A DNA stretch of 6,464 bases from contig WFQY01000192.1 of assembly GCA_015486815.1 (NCBI GenBank), forward strand, positions 1-6,464, read 5' to 3'. The translations under genes were made by a program, and so were the position numbers. A model generated the notes under the pieces. It had not been told where the DNA came from. It saw nothing but the letters and a program-made list of their open reading frames with translations, and did not search any database. This document shows, in pieces, positions 3,637 through 6,464 of the stretch. The stretch comes from Phycisphaerae bacterium. GTDB taxonomy: Bacteria > Planctomycetota > Phycisphaerae > JAAYCJ01. Position 1 is the stretch's first letter. The number at the start of each line of letters is the position of its first letter.

Positions 3637-6464
3637 ATGGTCTTGAATAAAAGTAAATATACCAGCGGTCTATTCGGACTATTCATATTACTGATATCTT
3701 TAACCACCGGCAGTAGTCTGTTAGCGATGGATATTGTCCGCAACGGAAAAGCAACCAGTGTGATTGTGATACCAAACAATGCTTGGCCAGTAGTCAAATA
3801 CGCTGCTCGGGAGTTGCAATATCATATCGAAAGGGCAACAGGTGCAAAGCTGCCCATCGTTACGGAAAGCGAAAAACCAACGAATATCACAAATATCATC
3901 TACATCGGGAATTGCAAGGAAACCATCAAACAAATTGGCACTTCGAAATCACTGTCCCCCAATGCCTTTACAAGCAAATTGGTTGACAATAAACTTTTCC
4001 TATTCGGGCATGACTCGCCCGGAAATCCGCTTGGCGTGCTTCACGGAAACAATACTTTATGCGGTAGTTTATTTGCTGTTTATGATTTTCTTGAAAAGAC
4101 ATTGCACGTCCTTTGGCTTTGGCCTGGTCGGCTTGGTGAGGTAATTCCGAAGACATCTTCAATCAGCATATCTTCTATGAACTATACATGGATCCCAAAA
4201 TTGTTGCATACTCGCTTACGTGATTACGGCAGACAGGGGCATTACAGCAAAGGCTGGGCGTCAAAGAAGGCAGCTCAACAATATTTTCACGACCAATCGG
4301 TATGGATGCGACGGCATCGCTTTAGACGGGGGATTAGTTTGGAATATGGCCATGCTTTTGTTAATTACTGGAAACGCTTTGGCAAAACCCATCCGGAATA
4401 TTTTAATCTTCTCCCTAACGGAAAGCGCCAAGCTGACCCTCTTTATTGGGGCGGAGATGATAAACTGATTTCGATGAGTGTAGCGGAACCCGGATTGTGG
4501 AAACAAATTATTTCCGATTGGCAAAAAACACGTACAAAATTTAGGCCTTGGATTAATTGTTGCGAAAATGATACACCGGGAAAATGTATTTGCAAAAAAT
4601 GCCTTTTATGGGATGTACACAATCCAAACGAAACCGTATCGATAGAAAAGGCAAAACAGGCATTTCTTAAAGGCGATAAAAATTGGTGGAAGTATCTCGG
4701 TTCACTCTCCGATAGATATGCACGATTCTATTTGGCTGTTCAAAAGCAAGCCCAAAAAATCGACCCCAATGCCACGGTTATTGCGTATGCTTATTCAAAC
4801 CGTAAAGAGCCACCAATCAAAACCAAACTGAACAAGCGAATAGTCATCGGTATTGTTCCGGAATTGATGTTCCCATGGACCAAAGCGAAACGTCAAGCTT
4901 TTCGCAAGCAGTGGCAGGGTTGGTACGATACGGGCGCAAAGCTTTATCTACGTCCGAACTATTTCTGGTGTGGGCACAATATGCCTATTTTCTTCGCTGA
5001 CAAATTCGGTGAAGACTTCCAATATGCCTTCAAGCGAGGAATGTTCGCAACCGACTTTGATTCACTGGTTGGCAACTGGGCAACTCAGGGACCGAATCTC
5101 TATATGCTGGGAGAAATTCAGACCCATCCGGAACGGTCGGTCAAAGATATTTTGGATGAATATTACAGCGGTTTCGGAAAAGCAAAAAAATGTGTTCGTG
5201 CCTATTTTGAATATTGGAAACGAATATCGGATGCGGTTACTGATGATATTATTAACAAGGCTATGAAGCAAAAGGCGCCGGAAGGTGGTGGTTTTTCACG
5301 ATTCCATCGTATCGCAAGTGTTATTTTCACTCCTTCGGTTATGGCGAAGGGGCGGGCACTTTTGGAAAAGGCGAAAATAGCTGCAAAAGGTGATTCTATT
5401 GCTGAAAAACGAGTGGAATTTCTCGACGAAGGACTCCGAAATGCTGAACTCACACTGGCGGTACAGTCAGCTTACGAACAATATAAAAAAACAGGCGATC
5501 TTGAACCCTATCGCCGTGCGATTCGGGAATTGGACGCCTTCCGAGCAAAAGTGGAAAAAGACAATATTGCTAATATGGGAGTCCTCGCACAGTTCGAAGC
5601 CTATACTTGGCCACGTGGTAGTATGCTTAATGTTCTCGACCAACCGCCTCTTACAGGACAGTGGAAATTTATGTGGGATCCAAACAACATAGGACTAAGC
5701 GAAGGTTGGCAATCGATAAATTTTGACGACTCGAAATGGTTTAACATTCGCGTCGATGCACCTTGGGAAAAACAGACTGTGGGAAAAGTATGGAAAAAAG
5801 AACACGGTAAAGATTACGATGGAGTAGCGTGGTATCGCATCCGATTTTCAGTCAAATCCGACACAAAACACAAATGTTATAGGCTGGTCTTCGGAGCTGT
5901 GGACGAAGCATGCAACGTTTGGCTCAACGACCAGCATATCCTTGACCGACCATATCCGTACAAAGGAGATCCGGATTCGTGGAAACAACCATTCGCTATC
6001 GATGTAACCAATGTTATACGTAAGGGCTCGCCTAATCTTTTAGCGGTGCGTGTAATAGACCGTGCCGGTGCCGGTGGGATATGGAAACCTGTTTGGCTCA
6101 CGGAATCCGATATGCCAGTTGATGAAGCGAATAACGCTATTCCTAACGGTGGATTTGAAAAAGGAAAAGCAAAATGGTCGGTAAATACAATGTGCGGACA
6201 ATTCCGGTATGACATCGACCGAAATGTGCATCATAGTGGAACAGCATCAGCCAGAATTACGTGTCTCAAACTCGAAGCTAAGCCCACGCAAAGATGTACC
6301 GCTTGGGGACGATGGTATCAAACCAAAGTATCGGTCAAACGGGGCAAAACATACCGTATGCGAGTCTGGGTAAAAACATCGAAGAACTTTACGGGTAAAA
6401 TCCATATTTGGTTTCGAAGCGGAAGAGGCAAACCCGAAGCCAATCAAAGTACAGTGCTTTTAAC
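3637..6464 (+). CDS. Large secreted DUF4838-type glycoside hydrolase, 3' end beyond the window
   Basis: The frame is open for 942 codons from this ATG to the right edge with no stop, so the protein is incomplete. AGGAG at 3622-3626, 10 bases upstream, supports the start. Residues 1-30 look like a Sec signal peptide (K-S-K-Y, hydrophobic 11-29, cleavage near A30) with no lipobox. Residues about 32-190 resemble the GH67/GH20-type N-terminal domain: A-A-R-E-L-Q-Y-H-I-E-R-A-T-G, I-Y-I-G-N, then F-A-V-Y-D-F-L-E and L-W-P-G-R-L-G-E-V-I-P. The DUF4838 core follows to about 550. It includes the cysteine cluster C308, C309, C317, C319, C322 and N-W-A-T-Q-G-P-N at 480-487. Residues 550-660 are helical and charged. 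Residues 672-826 form a GH2-type sugar-binding jelly roll (D-G-V-A-W-Y-R-I-R-F, V-W-L-N-D, G-G-I-W-K-P-V-W-L). From 833 on, a CBM4/9-like module begins (I-P-N-G-G-F-E). DUF4838 includes, as I recall, GH163 endo-beta-N-acetylglucosaminidases; substrate and catalytic residues are not assigned here. Confidence 0.92.
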   Translation, partial: MVLNKSKYTSGLFGLFILLISLTTGSSLLAMDIVRNGKATSVIVIPNNAWPVVKYAARELQYHIERATGAKLPIVTESEKPTNITNIIYIGNCKETIKQIGTSKSLSPNAFTSKLVDNKLFLFGHDSPGNPLGVLHGNNTLCGSLFAVYDFLEKTLHVLWLWPGRLGEVIPKTSSISISSMNYTWIPKLLHTRLRDYGRQGHYSKGWASKKAAQQYFHDQSVWMRRHRFRRGISLEYGHAFVNYWKRFGKTHPEYFNLLPNGKRQADPLYWGGDDKLISMSVAEPGLWKQIISDWQKTRTKFRPWINCCENDTPGKCICKKCLLWDVHNPNETVSIEKAKQAFLKGDKNWWKYLGSLSDRYARFYLAVQKQAQKIDPNATVIAYAYSNRKEPPIKTKLNKRIVIGIVPELMFPWTKAKRQAFRKQWQGWYDTGAKLYLRPNYFWCGHNMPIFFADKFGEDFQYAFKRGMFATDFDSLVGNWATQGPNLYMLGEIQTHPERSVKDILDEYYSGFGKAKKCVRAYFEYWKRISDAVTDDIINKAMKQKAPEGGGFSRFHRIASVIFTPSVMAKGRALLEKAKIAAKGDSIAEKRVEFLDEGLRNAELTLAVQSAYEQYKKTGDLEPYRRAIRELDAFRAKVEKDNIANMGVLAQFEAYTWPRGSMLNVLDQPPLTGQWKFMWDPNNIGLSEGWQSINFDDSKWFNIRVDAPWEKQTVGKVWKKEHGKDYDGVAWYRIRFSVKSDTKHKCYRLVFGAVDEACNVWLNDQHILDRPYPYKGDPDSWKQPFAIDVTNVIRKGSPNLLAVRVIDRAGAGGIWKPVWLTESDMPVDEANNAIPNGGFEKGKAKWSVNTMCGQFRYDIDRNVHHSGTASARITCLKLEAKPTQRCTAWGRWYQTKVSVKRGKTYRMRVWVKTSKNFTGKIHIWFRSGRGKPEANQSTVLL

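Noticed and set aside
3842..4524. Several short open frames on both strands overlapping the start of the large glycosidase-like gene
   Set aside because: The + strand frame from 3637 is continuous and shows family motifs throughout, including across these positions. The short frames have no recognisable motifs and are out-of-frame shadows. There is no frameshift here.
1..6464. Mobile elements, CRISPR arrays, tRNA or rRNA genes
   Set aside because: I saw no transposase or integrase motifs, no terminal inverted repeats, no spaced repeat array and no tRNA-like or rRNA-like segment. Nearly all the sequence is covered by five coding genes.

Overview
The window looks like part of a glycan-utilisation locus from a bacterium of the PVC group, most likely Planctomycetota (Phycisphaerae-like) or Lentisphaerota/Verrucomicrobiota. 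Three things point there together: an exosortase-sorted PEP-CTERM protein with a LamG fold, a one-off pseudopilin of the 'H-X9-DG' type, and a secreted DUF4838-type glycosidase, all beside a LacI-family regulator and a sugar isomerase-like TIM barrel. Base composition is moderate and looks even across the window. The lineage is inferred from protein families, not from a marker gene.

All five genes lie on the + strand and are closely packed. They are: a LacI-family transcription factor (50-1078); a small secreted LamG/PEP-CTERM protein (1130-1885); a pseudopilin-like protein (1969-2670); a sugar phosphate isomerase/epimerase-like protein (2708-3616); and a very large multidomain secreted protein (3637 to beyond the right edge). 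The last frame stays open for 942 codons to the window end. It reads as a signal peptide, a GH67/GH20-like N-terminal domain, a DUF4838 core, a helical segment, a GH2-type jelly roll and a CBM4/9-like module. No gap exceeds 83 bases.

The gaps hold most of the unexplained structure. Between lacI and the PEP-CTERM gene there is a pseudo-palindrome followed by seven T residues, placed like an operator or a weak terminator. Between the PEP-CTERM and pseudopilin genes there is a 17-bp stem-loop ending directly against the Shine-Dalgarno of the next gene. Between the pseudopilin and isomerase genes there is a perfect 14-bp tandem duplication across the stop codon, then a short hairpin that buries the isomerase Shine-Dalgarno.

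Working model (inference): the LacI-type protein senses a sugar and controls the genes downstream of it. The large enzyme attacks a complex glycan outside the cytoplasm. The LamG protein, held at the surface by exosortase, and the pseudopilin help bind or move the glycan or enzyme. The TIM-barrel protein converts a released sugar in the cytoplasm. The individual families are known; the way surface lectin, dedicated pseudopilin and glycosidase may work as one unit is the least described part.
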